A stretch of DNA of 46,489 nucleotides from Gnetum montanum (Eukaryota > Streptophyta > Gnetopsida > Gnetales > Gnetaceae): NCBI GenBank assembly GCA_015680685.1, contig MNCI01017629.1, positions 142,578 through 189,066 on the forward strand. Reading direction: 5' to 3'. The position numbers and the translations under genes were made by a program. This document shows, one piece after another, positions 9,717 through 21,173 of the stretch. The notes under the pieces are model-generated. The model was not told the origin of the DNA, did no database searches, and saw only the letters and a list, made by a program, of their open reading frames with translations. The stretch's first letter is position 1. Each line of letters opens with the position of its first letter.

Positions 9717-11410
9717 GTTGAGGAAAAAATGGAAATCCATCGCGATCTCTCCACGCCTTTAGCCTTAGCAGGTTCACATGGCAATCTCGCAAGACAATTG
9801 AACCCAGACCTGATTGACTAGGAATCAACCATAGCTAGCATCATAGCATCCTTAGAAACATCTCCAGACTGGCCTAAGCATCTGGTCTGAACCCTAGATT
9901 TAGAGGCCAGGGATGTAACTGAGGACCCTCTCATCGAGCTGCCTGTGACCACGTCCAAGGGGGAAGTAAAAATGTTAAAACTTAGTTCCCTCTTAGATGC
10001 GCAAACATACAAAGATGTAGCCAAAATTCTTCAAGACAACATTAAAGTTTTTGCATGGTCATACAGCGACATGCTAGGATTAGATCCAAGGATAATATAA
10101 CATAACATCATCCTAGACCCGCGTATGAAAGCAGTCAAGCAAAAAGCTCGTAAGGTTAAACTAGAAATTGCACTAGCCATAAGGGAAAAAATCACCAAGC
10201 TATACCAAGCTGGTTTCATCCGTGCAGTTGATTACTCGAAATGGGTGTCCAACATCATTGTGGTTTCTAAAAAATAGGAGGAATATGAATCTATATAGAC
10301 TTCCGAGATCTGAACAAGGCAACGATCAAAGATGAGTTTCCACTTCTGAGCATTGATCAACTCATCGACACTATGGCTGGTCATGCTCTGTTATCCTTCA
10401 TAGATGGTTTCTCTGGCTACAACCAAATTTGCATTAACCCAAAGCACCAGCTAACAACAACCTTCATGACCCCATGGGGTACCTTTTGTTACACCATGAT
10501 GCCTTTTGGGCTCAAGAAAGCCGAAGCAACCTACCAGTGAGCCATGACTTACATCTTCAGTGACTACATCCTAGAAATGCTAAACAACTACGTGGATGAT
10601 ATAGCGGTCAAGTCCAAAAAAGTTGCTGATCACCCACGCAATCTAGGGGTAGTCCTCAAGTGTTGTCAAATGCATGATTTCCACCTTAATCCTAAGAAGT
10701 GTTTCTTTGGGGTGAAAACCGGATGCATGTTAGGATTTGTAGTATCGGAGAATGGGATATGGGTGGACCCTAACAAGGTTAAGGTCATCATCAACCTGGA
10801 ACCTCCTACGAACCTTAAGGAATTATGTGGATTGCAAGGTAGGGTAGAGTTCATCCGAAGGTTTATAGAAAAGTTAACTGACAAGTTACACCCCATGCAA
10901 CATCTTCTAAAGAAAAGGGTTAACTTTGAATGGACAACTCAATGTCAACAAGCCTTCGATGCCTTGAGAAAAGAGCTTTTACACCTCCCAACCATGCATC
11001 CACCACAGAGGGATAAGCCTTTCTTCATCTACCTTGCCACCTCTGACACATCTATCATAGCACTGTTATGTCAGAAACGAGACGAAAAATTTGAGATATC
11101 AGTGTACTATCTAATTCATGCATTAATAGCACATGAGGCGAAATACAACAAAGTAGAGAGGAATTTCCTTGCCTCAGTATTTACATTAAAAAAGTGGAGG
11201 CATTACCTATTTTGCAGTACAATTAACATCATTTGCAAAAGCAACATACTCTGGGCTATCACTAACAACCTATATGAAAGCAGCAAGATAGCCCGATGGA
11301 ATGCAAAAACCGTAGAGTTTGACTTACACTATGTGAGCCAGTCATCAACAAAGGATCAAGACATAGTAACCCAACTTACAACCTCACCCATCGACGACCA
11401 GGCAACCATA
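9717..11410 (+). pseudogene. pol: reverse transcriptase and RNase H of element B (exon 2), broken
   Basis: The polymerase copies the element's RNA into DNA, and RNase H removes the RNA strand. The frame opens at the acceptor (VEEKMEIHRDL) and gives the Tat-type linker with VFAWSYSDMLGLDP near 10050, then AGFIRAVDYSKW. The fingers/palm motifs follow: FRDLNKAT, SFIDGFSGYNQ, MMPFGLK and NYVDDIAVKS near 10590. Family blocks GFVVSENGIWVDP and the KKW-HYLF RNase H block follow. Damage: TAG at IDxES, TGA at LVxTL, TAA at RIIxHN, TAG after VVSKK, a frameshift at about 10277-10288, and TGA at TYQxAMT. RNase H appears to have lost an Asp (KSNILW where the family has KADP or RTDQP). Length and order match full Tat pol, so B was probably once autonomous. 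Confidence 0.9.
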
Positions 11411-11459
11411 GATCTTGAATTCCCAAACAAGCATGTTAGCACTATCAGCGTCGTCCCAT

Positions 11460-11890
11460 CGAACCTACAAGCTACTTTACACTTCGACAATGGCTCAACC
11501 ACACGAGGAGGTAGTGTAGCTACCGTCATTACATTCCCCTATGGGGAAATGCACCCGTTTTCTTATCGTTTTGCATTCCCCTACACCAACAATATGGTAG
11601 AGTATGAGGGACTACTCAGAGGCCTCTCAGCTNNNNNNNNNNNNNNNNNNNNNNNNNNNNNNNNNNNNNNNNNNNNNNNNNNNNNNNNNNNNNNNNNNNN
11701 NNNNNNNNNNNNNNNNNNNNNNNNNNNNCTATTGCAATCTAGCAAAAAGCCTGCTCAAACAATTTACAACTATGGATGTGCAACATGTGCCACACAACAT
11801 GAACACCATAGCAGATGCCTTAGCCACCCTAGCACTAAATATTCCACCACACTTGTTTCCAAGTCTGCTAACTTCGATTGTCAAATGTAC
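11460..11890 (+). pseudogene. second (archaeal-type) RNase H domain of element B, interrupted by an assembly gap
   Basis: LHFDNGSTTRGG and NNMVEYEGLLRGL match the FDGSxxxxGAG and NNxAEYEALLxGL signatures of the extra archaeal-type RNase H that marks the Tat lineage. After the gap the domain end is visible: an HVP-x-N-x-ADALA block at about 11780-11830. The frame differs on the two sides of the gap, so the gap length is not a true spacing. This domain is the best single evidence that B is Tat and not Athila. Confidence 0.85.
11633..11728. other. assembly gap (96 N)
   Basis: A run of N inside the second RNase H domain. The real missing length is unknown. Domain alignment suggests it is of the order of tens of codons. 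Confidence 0.99.
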
Positions 11891-11899
11891 TGAGCCTAT

Positions 11900-13190
11900 C
11901 ACTCAGGTGGGACACGTGGCCTCTATCAGTGCTACGGATACCCAGGAGTGGTATGCCAACATTAAATCCTACCTTCAACACGATGAACCCCCAAGTGGAC
12001 TAACATCTTCCCAGAGAGATGCAATCCATAAGCGTGCCCGGCAATATATGCTCGTGGGAAATGATGCCCTATGCAAACGTTCCTATGATGGGATATTTCT
12101 AACATGCATGGGTGAGGAGTAGGTGTAGAAGGTGATTAATGAAGTACATGAGGGATTGTGTGGTGGACATATAGCACCTAGATCTATGGCTGCAAAAATC
12201 AAACGCCTAGGGCACTACTGGCCCCTTATGGAGCGTGATTTCCTATCAAGGGTCAAGACATGTGACACATGCTAGAGATACGCAAATCTCATACATGTCT
12301 CACCTACAGAGCTGCACTGAACGTAGATCACGTGGCCTTTCTAGCGATGGGGACTACACCTCATAAGACCTATCATGCCTAAGTTCTCCACAGGGCATAG
12401 CTTCATCATCACCGCCACTAATTATTTTACTAAGTGGGTGGAAGCTATCCCCCTGAGGAAGATGACATTTCAACAGGTTTTCCACTTCATCCTGGATAAC
12501 ATCGTGACAAGGTTTGGGCTTCCAATGACTATTGTAACCGACAATGGACCACAATTCAATAGTAGGAAAACCCAAACCTTCTGTAGCAATCTGGGCATTA
12601 GGCAATCATTCTTTTCCTCGTATTACCCATAGGCGAATGAGTAGGTGGAGGCTACAAATAAGTCCATCATCAACTTACTAAAGAGAATGCTTAACAACAG
12701 CAAGAGGTGGTGGCATGAGCAAATCCTCTATGTGCTATGGGCTTACAAGATAATGTTCAAGACTATGACGAGTAGGACTCCTTATAGTATTATTTATGGA
12801 TTTGAAGTTGTGTTGCCTCTTGAGTTGTAGGTACCATTACTCCGAATGATCCTATCTGACGTCATGAGTGAAGCCTAGAATAATGAGATAAGAATGATTG
12901 AGCTCGACTTGATAGAGGAGGAGTGTTCACAAACGCTGAGTTGCATAAAGCATTACCAAAGCAAGCAACAGTAAAAACATCACACAAACCCACATCAACA
13001 GCCAATATAGAAGGGATACCTCATCCTCAAGGCTATTCATGAACATGTGATCAAATTCTCAACTAACTGGAAAGGCCCATACATGGTCACTAAAGCCTTT
13101 GAGAATGGAGCCTTCAAGCTGGTGGACATGGATGGCAACAAGTGCACAAACCTGGTGAATCACTCGTACCTTAAGTTGTACTACATCTAA
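11900..13190 (+). pseudogene. int: integrase of element B, broken
   Basis: Integrase inserts the DNA copy. After a linker (ending MGEE, then TAG 12120 and another TAG) comes the HHCC zinc domain: HEGLCGGH at about 12150 and CDTC at about 12270. The catalytic core follows: WGLHLIRP at 12348, where the family has WGLDxxGP, so the first catalytic Asp is His (12357-12359); the second Asp is present in VTDNG (12540-12542); and Glu is at 12648, which gives the expected D-x35-E spacing. RTPYSIIYG and EVVLPLEL lead to the C-terminal domain (NWKGPYMV, NHSYLKLYY), stop TAA at 13188. No chromodomain, as expected for Tat. Further CAG-type stops are scattered through the frame. The frame is 0 throughout. 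Confidence 0.88.
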
Positions 13191-13213
13191 GTGCATGAAG
13201 CAAATAGGTAAAT

Positions 13214-13556
13214 GTCCACTATGATGTAAAATTGGCAAAGGTGAGCAAGCGTTCGCTATGATGTTAAACTGGAACAGCTTCACTAACGTCCGCTATGACT
13301 ATAAACTAGCACAGTACATTCGCTATGATGTAACACTAGCACAGCTAGTCCGCTACGATTATAAACTGGCACACCACATCTGCTATGATGTAAAACTAGC
13401 ACAGGTAGTCCTCTATGACTATAAACTAGCATAGCTCATCTACTATGACATAAAACTAGCACAACACATCTGCTATGACATTAAACTAGTGCATACAGTC
13501 TGCTGGGACCTTAAACCAACACAACGATCTGCTAGGACCTTAAACCAGCACATGGT
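13214..13556. repeat. 30-bp minisatellite just downstream of pol
   Basis: About eleven copies of a ~30-bp unit: CTGCTATGA, then TGTAAAACTAGCACA or CTATAAACTAGCACA, then a variable 6-7 bp. The two unit types alternate, which gives a 60-bp higher-order period, and the last copies change to GGGACCTTAAACC. The array begins about 25 bp after the integrase stop and shares the TAAACTAGC core with the intron arrays. Confidence 0.85.
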
Positions 13557-14930
13557 CTACCAAGACCTTCAACGGGGTTCATTGGACATCCCCAGCATGC
13601 ATTTGCACCAAGTACACATCAAGCGAGTACGCACAGTGCCGATGTGGGGTGGGACATTGCAGTTCTAGAATGTAGTTCATGACATGAAGAGAACACCCTC
13701 TAGAACATACGCAACGCCGCTACACCTGGCATCTTGCTGATTCCCTAGAGATGTCATAGGACATCACACTAGCCCCCTAGACCTACCATCACCATGGCCC
13801 ATTACCCTAATGGTAGTTCCTTGGTCATTTCCTACTGCTGGAGTTCCGACAGTATTGTGGCCCAGCCACAATATTGTTACCCTCCAGCTCCCTGCCAACA
13901 TTTGGGCTCAAGTGACGTTTAGCTATGTGGTAGCTGATCCCATAGCTAAACTAAGAATGCATGCCTCAGGCAGGGATTCTAGAGCATCCACACTCACAGC
14001 AACTCCTCGCTTCTTTGATGCCAACTCCTCCACGCTAATGCTACTGAGGCCGCTGCTGGCCTTTCTACTTTGGACACCATGCACCAACAAAGGTGTCCAA
14101 GAGTTTCAACAATTTTTGCAGCAAGCAAGACCTTTGCCCTCATTTTGCATCATGGTTATTTCTTCTATTTCACTCTTTGTCGTGTTTGTAGGGTGCGGCT
14201 GGAGGTGCATCTCGCCACAGCAAAAGATGCTACAGTGTTGTGAGGTGATTGTCTAGACTAGCTTGGCTACCTTAGAGTGCACATCCTACCCTACCATCTA
14301 AGCTGCTTCCCTTTACCTTACTCCTGCACCTACAATTTCCACTCGCTCCCCTATTTTACAAGATTTTCCCAATACCTATTAAGCCCTTCTATTTGCTCAA
14401 CTGCAAAGTCCATGACATACGTAACACAGCTTACTGCATGGGAAGTATCTGTAGGTAGGTTGAAGCCCCATAATGATGTAACACAACTCATTCCAGGAAA
14501 GAAACACCTATCCTACAATAAGATTGTTTGAAAATGTAAACAGAAAAATAGCCAAAGGAAAAAGCGTAAGAGAGTAAAAGCTCACACACACAAAACGTGC
14601 CTAAAACAAATGGCACGTAAACCATTTTGCAATCACCCTCTCCAAGCGTTTCGATGAGAGCTCGAAGGTCAGAAAAAGAAAAGATGACCACGCGAATGAC
14701 TCCCTCAAGAGCACTCCGATAAGGGATTCTGTTAAGTTTCATCTTTATCCTTTTCCTGAACCTCCTTCCTTCCTGCTTCATCCTTTCCCCCTGCAAAAAC
14801 CAATGCAACACTCTCAAGCACAACTAAGTGACATAACGATCACTGAACAACAATGTTAGCGTTTTATCTTCCATGGTGTTTCATATTCTTTGTCAATGTC
14901 TCTGGGCCCATCCTCTAGATGTCGACAAAG
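13557..14930. other. 3' non-coding part of element B
   Basis: No recognisable domain. An open plus-strand frame of 148 codons (13810-14256) has no family resemblance. Purine-rich stretches at 14669-14683 and 14924-14932 are candidates for the polypurine tract that should precede the 3' LTR. Confidence 0.5.
14732..14790 (-). pseudogene. possible terminal exon of a second antisense ORF
   Basis: On the minus strand a good acceptor (TTGGTTTTTGCAG) is followed by a phase-1 frame rich in Lys, Glu and Asp that ends KDKDET and TAA at 14732-14734. It looks like the acidic terminal exon at 4460-4354. No preceding exon is convincing, so this may be chance or a remnant of a duplicated antisense gene. 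Confidence 0.25.
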
Positions 14931-15169
14931 AGGGACCAATGAAATACCCTTAAACTTTTAGAGCATCCTTGCTTCACTAGGCTGTCACAATTCAGGCAGC
15001 GTCATCTCACTTTGGCAAGAAATGGATGTTTCGAGTTTAGGCTGTACAATTTGGCAAATTTTCTAGTTGGGTAATTCTTCTATCTAATAACCTACACAGA
15101 AGCGATGTGGAGAGTTATCAATGGTGCTAAAAATGCACAAAATAGTTTGGCAAGTTTTCTAGTTAAGGA

Positions 15170-15656
15170 GTTTTCTATGCTACACAATGCTATATAGCGT
15201 AGCAGGCTTTGAGAAATAGCTATTCAAGCAATCAACCATAAATTGTTGCAAGACAAGGTGTTACGCTATGCTACGCTACACAGTGTGGCATAGCGTAGCA
15301 AAATCAAGGCAGGAAGGCTCATCCCACTTAGTGATTTCAAATGCACTCAATCAGCACCTCTAACCTTTGAAAATAGTTTCTTTGCTCGACTCCAAGTTCT
15401 TCAGCAATGGCTCCTTCACCAAAAAATAGCAAACTTAGCAAAAAGTAGGCCATGTGGGTTGATATGCTATGCTACGCTACGTAGTGTAGCACAGCGTAGC
15501 AAGTCTACCAGAGCAACGAAAGGCATCTCAAAGAGCAGGATCAGCAAGTTTGCAAGTTTCACAATGCAGAAAGCAGAGTTTGCAGATTGGCGACATTTTC
15601 ACAACTAAGGCCAGCTGCTACGCTATGCTACGCTACGTAGCATAGCATAGCGTGGC
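15170..15656. repeat. four TACGCTA hairpins in the U3 of LTR B
   Basis: Four inverted repeats built from TGCTACGCTA/TAGCGTAGCA lie at about 15176-15206, 15262-15299, 15465-15496 and 15617-15656. The last has 20-bp arms centred on CTACGTAG with one mismatch and one G-T pair; the second has perfect 10-bp arms (TACGCTATGC/GCATAGCGTA). All lie upstream of the TATA box. Confidence 0.85.
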
Positions 15657-15863
15657 AAGTATGAAAAAAGCAGTTGGAGCACTTCAAAGGTTCCCAGAAC
15701 ATGCAGTAGGATGCAACCATGGTAGGCTTGTAATTACATCATGGCAGGCTTGTCCAACAGTCATGCATGTCCAACGATCATGCATACCCATGCAGCATAG
15801 ACATGTCAACACGGGCCTAGGACACGTGATGTCCAAATTGCACCTTTCGTGTGCCCTTGGCCC

Positions 15864-15871
15864 TATAAATA
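15864..15871 (+). promoter_or_regulatory. TATA box of LTR B
   Basis: TATAAATA in GGCCCTATAAATACCCC, the usual plant LTR core promoter, on the same strand as element B's pol. Confidence 0.65.
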
Positions 15872-16488
15872 CCCCAATGAGCAATGGTGGGTGGCATGGC
15901 TAATGGGTGAATTGGCTGGCTAGCAAGCAAAAAGTTAGCATTGTATTCCTGAGCATTGTAAACATCTTTTTTGACACTGTAAAAAATTGACATTCTCGTT
16001 TGGCGTTCTACTCTACTCCTTCCTACTAGCCTCTATAGCATTTTGCATTGTTGACTCCTGAGTTTGCATTCAAGCATACAACTATCTTACTCTAAATGTC
16101 TTGGTTACTCTTGGGATCCCTGCACCCCTCAACGCCATACAACCAATTGTTTCCACCTTGACAGAGTGAAGTCATGTTCTTGAAGTGATGCATTTTCCTA
16201 ACCGCATTTTACTTTTTTTTTTCTTTACTTATCATTGCATTTTACATCGTTTTCTACCCCTTTTGTGTCTAAATATTACTTTATGCAATAATTCCCATTT
16301 TTTTCAAATTATCCATTTGCAAAAGGTTATATTAACACCGACTAAGTCCCTATCTGATCGACCAGACTGTTCAGGGCACCCCGTTTCCATTTTATCCAGC
16401 ATGGCCCTTGCATGGATTCGAGGTTAAGACTATCACGACCGATGACCTCTCGGTGTTTTCCAGCCGCCGATGTTTTTAGTCGCTACAT

Positions 16489-17365
16489 TAACCATAATAG
16501 ATGAACTCTAATTACTAGTTGTTATGGATTTGCTCATAGATGGTGGAGGAATCCTGATAATAAATTATTTCTTAGCTATAGATAGATTGATATCATTTTC
16601 CTTAGGTCATGATGTTAGTGCCCTTGAAGATGAAATACATATAACAAACGGTTATTTAGGGGCCAAAGGTGATGATGTCTATATAATAAAAGACATTCTA
16701 GGCTTTAGGTTTTGGGATTCAATGCTAGCTAGTGGTACCTTGATGAAAATTGGTTCTCTAGAAGGACTAGACAAATTGGATGCTTTGAAAGAGGCTATGA
16801 TATAAGGATCACTATTGGTTTTTGGAGGGTTGGACTCATTAAACACTATCTTTCTATGATTAATCATCTTCTATAGATCATCCTTCAAGGCTAAGAGAAA
16901 ATTAGTATCATGACCAGATAGTTGATTATAGTCAAAAATATATTAAACCTGAAGTATGTTGATAAGTGGGAATCATCTTTAGTTACTACTATTGGATCTT
17001 TGACAATCTCAAAAAGAATCTCATGCCTCTTATGAGTGTTTTTAGATAGTTTCTTATGTTGAATATGGTTATTTCTAAACAATTATTTAAGATGTTCAGA
17101 ATGTTTCTTTGGTAGTTTTGTTTACTTAGATCTATCATTATACTGAAAGATAGGCTTTGGTTAGTTGGAAGCACTTGAGGTAGAATATTTAGATGGTGCA
17201 GAAGAAGCATTGGATTATGATGTCCTTTACCCCTCTATTTTTTTATTTTTTTTTCATCATTTGCTACACTCTAATAAAGTCTTACTACATGATGAAGCTA
17301 TGACTCAAAAATACAAAGAAAAATAAATAACATTCTTACACAAGGAAGAAGGAGAAGATCTTTGA
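16489..17365. other. AT-rich spacer without recognised genes
   Basis: Base composition changes here to AT-rich. A 93-codon plus-strand open frame (16524-16805) has no domain I recognise, and its antisense is also open. I see no LTR, tRNA or repeat in it. It is probably old repeat DNA between elements B and C. Confidence 0.4.
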
Positions 17366-18148
17366 TGAGAGGCATGTATACACTATGCCCAACCATACAA
17401 ATTATAAGCATTCATGTACAATCTAGTCAAATTCTATAGACTTTAGCTCTCTAAATGCACATTATCTAGGATAGTCAATCAAGGAACACAATCATTGTCT
17501 TCTTAGTTTCACTTGTATAAATACAAGCATAAGGTTAAGTGTAACCAAGGCATAAAATTTATATAATTTTATCTTTTTATCTATTTTATCCTAAGCGTAA
17601 AAAAATTCATTAAGTATTAATTAATCTAATAAACTATTTAATGCCTTAAGCTAATTCCTAACACAAGTATTCGACCCCACTTACCATACACATCCTGAAT
17701 GTGTTACAACATTTCTAAGTTACCAAGTGCTAGCACTACTTGGATTACCAAGCATTAATGTTATGTTTGAGGTGGTTGTACTTATGTGTATTAATTAATC
17801 TTATTTGATTAAGGACATGGAAGTAAATTTCATGAACATTAAAGTACATTAAAGCAAATGTTAAGCTCATTCTAAATGTTGCAAGGTATTCAAGAAATTC
17901 ATCTTTATTGCTATAACATCAAACTCTCTAGGTACATCAATGCTTAAATAAGGATTCGCACACTTCTTAACAACTAGTATGAGCATATAGAATATATTCT
18001 AACTACTGAGAAAACAATCTACAAGAGCTTCCCTAAGCTATGGACTTAATGATACCATAAATGTCGTGGTGTACATATTTATACAGGCAGACATAGATGC
18101 CACATCAATGCATATGCATCAAGGCATTTGATCAATGATGATCCATCA
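17366..18148 (-). mobile_element. 3' LTR of element C
   Basis: Aligns along its whole length with 37100-37879, with many substitutions and small indels. Landmarks shared by both are the blocks CCAAGTGCTAGCACTACT and TTAATGCCTTAAGC. A minus-strand TATA motif (TATAAATA) lies at 18076-18083. The minus-strand LTR starts TGATGG at 18148 and ends TCTCA at 17366. Confidence 0.85.
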
Positions 18149-18420
18149 TGTCTCCACTACTAACTAAAAACTCATCCTCAAGTGAACAATAGGAGGATTG
18201 AACTTATTAAAAAATTTGGGAAGGTATGAAACCATTAACTAACTGACTAACTCAAAAACTAATGCTAAGTTCCTAAGTGTACGGCTTAAAAATGATTACA
18301 AAACATGGATGTTCATGAAAATAAAATTGAACACCTTTACAAAAACTGGTAACTAGGACTCCTCTAATGGTCAAAAATAAGAAGAATATCAAACGATCCC
18401 AAAAGGTGGAGCCTCTTGAG
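18149..18420. other. segment between 3' LTR C and its extra ORF
   Basis: The polypurine tract of C should lie directly beside 18148 on the minus strand; only a weak purine run (AGTAGTGGAGACA) is present. Nothing else is recognised. Confidence 0.4.
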
Positions 18421-20260
18421 GTGTTGAAGGACCGTCCCCTGCTTTTGGTGCATGTGGTGGTTGAGGTTGAGGTAGTTACAACTATACTACTATAGTTGTA
18501 ATGTCTAGTGGAAGATGGAAAGCATTCAGTAGTGCTTTCATCTTCTCCTCCTTACTCCAAGGATTAGACATAGTCCATGCAGCATCATCAATGTGAGCTA
18601 GTATTTGAACATCCCACAAATAAGGCATGGCTAGAAATAACTCCTTAATGTTAAAGAACTAGACAATGGATTATTTACATTCAATGTTAAAAACTTTAAT
18701 AGAATTTTGTAATGCCTAGTAGTCATTCATCCTCTTAGCTAGGTTCTTCACAACTAATCATTAATCTACAGAGCACATGTAGAGAACTTCAAACTCAGCA
18801 TTAGCAATTTCTAGCTTTTTCTCTCTGTCCTTGTGGTTCTTGAACTCACTTTCATACAAGAGATAAGATTTTCCCACTTGCTTCTCTAGTTTTGACCTTG
18901 GCCTTCTAATAATCAGCATTGTCAAGTTTGCATACCAGAGGTTGGCTAGCTTCATGTAGTCTTTCATCTCCTTGATCTACAACTCCTTGGATAAATTTTA
19001 GATTTTTTATGTGGTGAGGCCATCAAAGATGGATTTCCACACATCACCTCCTTGTTGGAGTTGCTAGAAGGACTCATTGAGTTTTCCCATTTCCAATTGA
19101 GTCTCTTTTTCATTGACCTTCTTAGCAATCCTAACCTAGTCTGTTTAATGATCTTTCACTTGTTCAAGTTTTAGGGCCTCATTCTTCTAGGCGGCTACCT
19201 TAATTGTTGTTTTTTAGTGAAGCACACAAACCTTAACCATAAAGAGACTGTGATTCTCAATAGTCAACCTCTTCAAATCCATATTAACCTTGGCAAGCTG
19301 CTCCTACTGTTTTCACACAAATTTTATTATTTATTCTTTTTGTGCCTTGATATTCAACAAGTGGTGACTATCTTGGATCAAAACTAGATTCTCCTTGCAA
19401 ACCTCCAACAAGTACTTTCTAATGTTGTAGGTCGTGGCTTTTGCTGAGGATTGGTCAAAAACCATCATCTCCTTTGCGTGCTAGCCCTCTTGAAGTATGT
19501 GTTGAAGCTATAGAAAATCTTCATCTCTTGTTATGGCCTAGTTGAGCATGGTGGGATCAACTAGTTAGACCCTCAACTCTACAACCTTAGTAATGAATCA
19601 TCGATTCTCAAACATAGCTATCTCGAATTGAGCATTGGTGATGATGATATTTCTCCTAGCCTCTAGTTATTCCATTTAGGTTGTAGTGATGGTATCTAAG
19701 ATATCAAAGACCTCTGGAAGTGATTACTCAGTTCCCACCAGTTAGTCCAGTAACTTCACATGCTGCACTACACTTAGCCTCCCTCTTGCTACCCCTGTGG
19801 ATGTTTGCACATCCTTGAGTGTAGCAATACCAAGAGCATTCAATGCCTCTACCACACAGTTAGCCACCACCTCTACCACTATCTCCTACCCTTGGTGTTC
19901 ATCACCAAGACAATTTCCCTTTTTCCCTCCTACAAGTGCATCAAGAAAGTGGCAACATTTCCAAAAATTTCTAGGAATTATTATTATCTTGAGAGGGATA
20001 CCATCACTTCTTGGATGTTAGGATTTAACCTTGTAGAAACTTGCATCCTTTCAATAGCAAATAGTAACGCAATCTCCTTCAACCAACTAATGGTTCTAGT
20101 TACCTCATTTAAATGGCTAATAGCTGGCTGGTAGACTGATCACCACCACTTAATCCTGCTTGTTGCTACTATAGGAGTTGCTCATGGAGCTTGTGCATGC
20201 GCTTAATGGTAGTGTGAGACTCTGTCATTATTTCTTCATGAGTGGGTGATGGTGGTGTCT
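18420..20260 (-). pseudogene. C-terminal half of the extra ORF of element C, coiled-coil rich, broken
   Basis: One minus-strand frame stays readable with many single-base stops for about 500 codons. It starts at the D insertion with THEEIMTESHTTIKRMHKL and runs on as long charged helices with heptad-like spacing: NHSLFMVKV, KNEALKLEQVKDH, ESEFKNHKDREKKLE. It ends in a Pro-rich tail (PQPQPPHAPKAGDGPSTP). The part around 19500-20150 needs frameshifts. Its position between pol genes and 3' LTR, in sense orientation, is that of the third ORF of Athila-type elements. The predicted coiled coil could mediate oligomerisation; function unknown. It joins the 30761-31480 part across element D. Confidence 0.55.
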
Positions 20261-21173
20261 TGTTAAACCCTAAAAATTATTTTAATTTAAAATAGTGTAA
20301 ACAAGTATTTTGATTTTTTCTATTGTCTCTTCATATCGAAGATCATCAATTTCCAAACTATAATTCTATAAGAGCTAATGTTATCTATCTTCTTGGCTAT
20401 CATAGGTAATCACAGCAATGATGGAAATTAGTATTGATGTCATCAATCTATATTGAGGTGATGATGAGTATTGATACCCTGAATCTCAGAAGGTGTAAAA
20501 GCTTGAAGAATAATCTAAGATATCAATCAAGATAAAAGTAGGTGATTTGAAATGATAATTAAGGAGGATTGAAGTAGTAATCACCATCAATTAGAATTTA
20601 TTTATTTACATCAATTTATTTAATAAATATCAATTATCAAATTATTATTATTATATGCCTTTTTAGTACAAATAAATGTCTCCACTTTATGTTTGAGGGA
20701 GAAGAAAAGAGAAGAAGAGTTGATTCCCAAGAAAACACATGTCGAGTTGAAGTCAATTTTATTGACACTTATTTATTAAAGATTTGTTGAGCCTTGTGGT
20801 AACTATAGACCATTGGAGTCCATTGTCAAGTTTTTGAGGTTGCTACACTATAAAAACAACAATGCAAAATCAAAGATTAGATGAACTCTCCCTTATGATC
20901 CCCAAAATCCATATTATGTTTTTGATTTTAATTTGATTTAATCATAAATTTTCATTCTTGAACTTAAGATTAGAAGTTAGGATGAAAATTCATGTTTTTG
21001 CTTATGAGTGATAATCATAAGTATGGAATTTGATTTGATTCAATTCTAATAACTTTATATCCTAATGTTCTTTTTAACTTTTGAACTATATATTCATGAA
21101 TACAATTCATGATTTAGTCACAAATGAGGTGACAGTTGAATCTCTTTAAAGATAATGAAGTAACCCAACTCCA
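20261..21173 (+). mobile_element. 5' LTR of element D
   Basis: Aligns with 29874-30755 from TGTTAAACCC to the AAAGATAATGAAGTAACC block. Shared landmarks are ATTCTAAT-ACTTTATAT and GGAGAAAAGAA-type purines. An obvious PBS does not follow; TGG is absent just downstream, so the PBS is mutated or the end is slightly misplaced. Confidence 0.85.

Larger units (their letters stand above)
14939..16488 (+). mobile_element. 3' LTR of element B (limits approximate)
   Basis: A TATA box at 15864-15871, long hairpins upstream of it, and a drop in GC at about 16490 indicate an LTR. The left limit is a guess from a purine tract followed by TG at 14939. The right limit is where TACA precedes clearly AT-richer DNA. 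No partner LTR is in the window, since B's 5' end is lost, so both limits could be off by a few hundred bases. Confidence 0.4.

Noticed and set aside
13214-13556. CRISPR-like array
   Set aside because: Units abut with no unique spacers of constant length and the context is a plant retrotransposon; it is a minisatellite.
13810-14256. 148-codon plus-strand frame as a gene
   Set aside because: No domain, no similarity to a Tat ORF, unremarkable composition; kept only as a mention under the 3' non-coding region.
16524-16805. 93-codon plus-strand frame
   Set aside because: No recognisable domain and the opposite strand is also open; not enough to call a gene.
20256-20260. TGTCT as a target-site duplication of element D
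   Set aside because: The right flank offers only TCTCT one base away and inside the LTR alignment; one mismatch and an unclear end are not enough.
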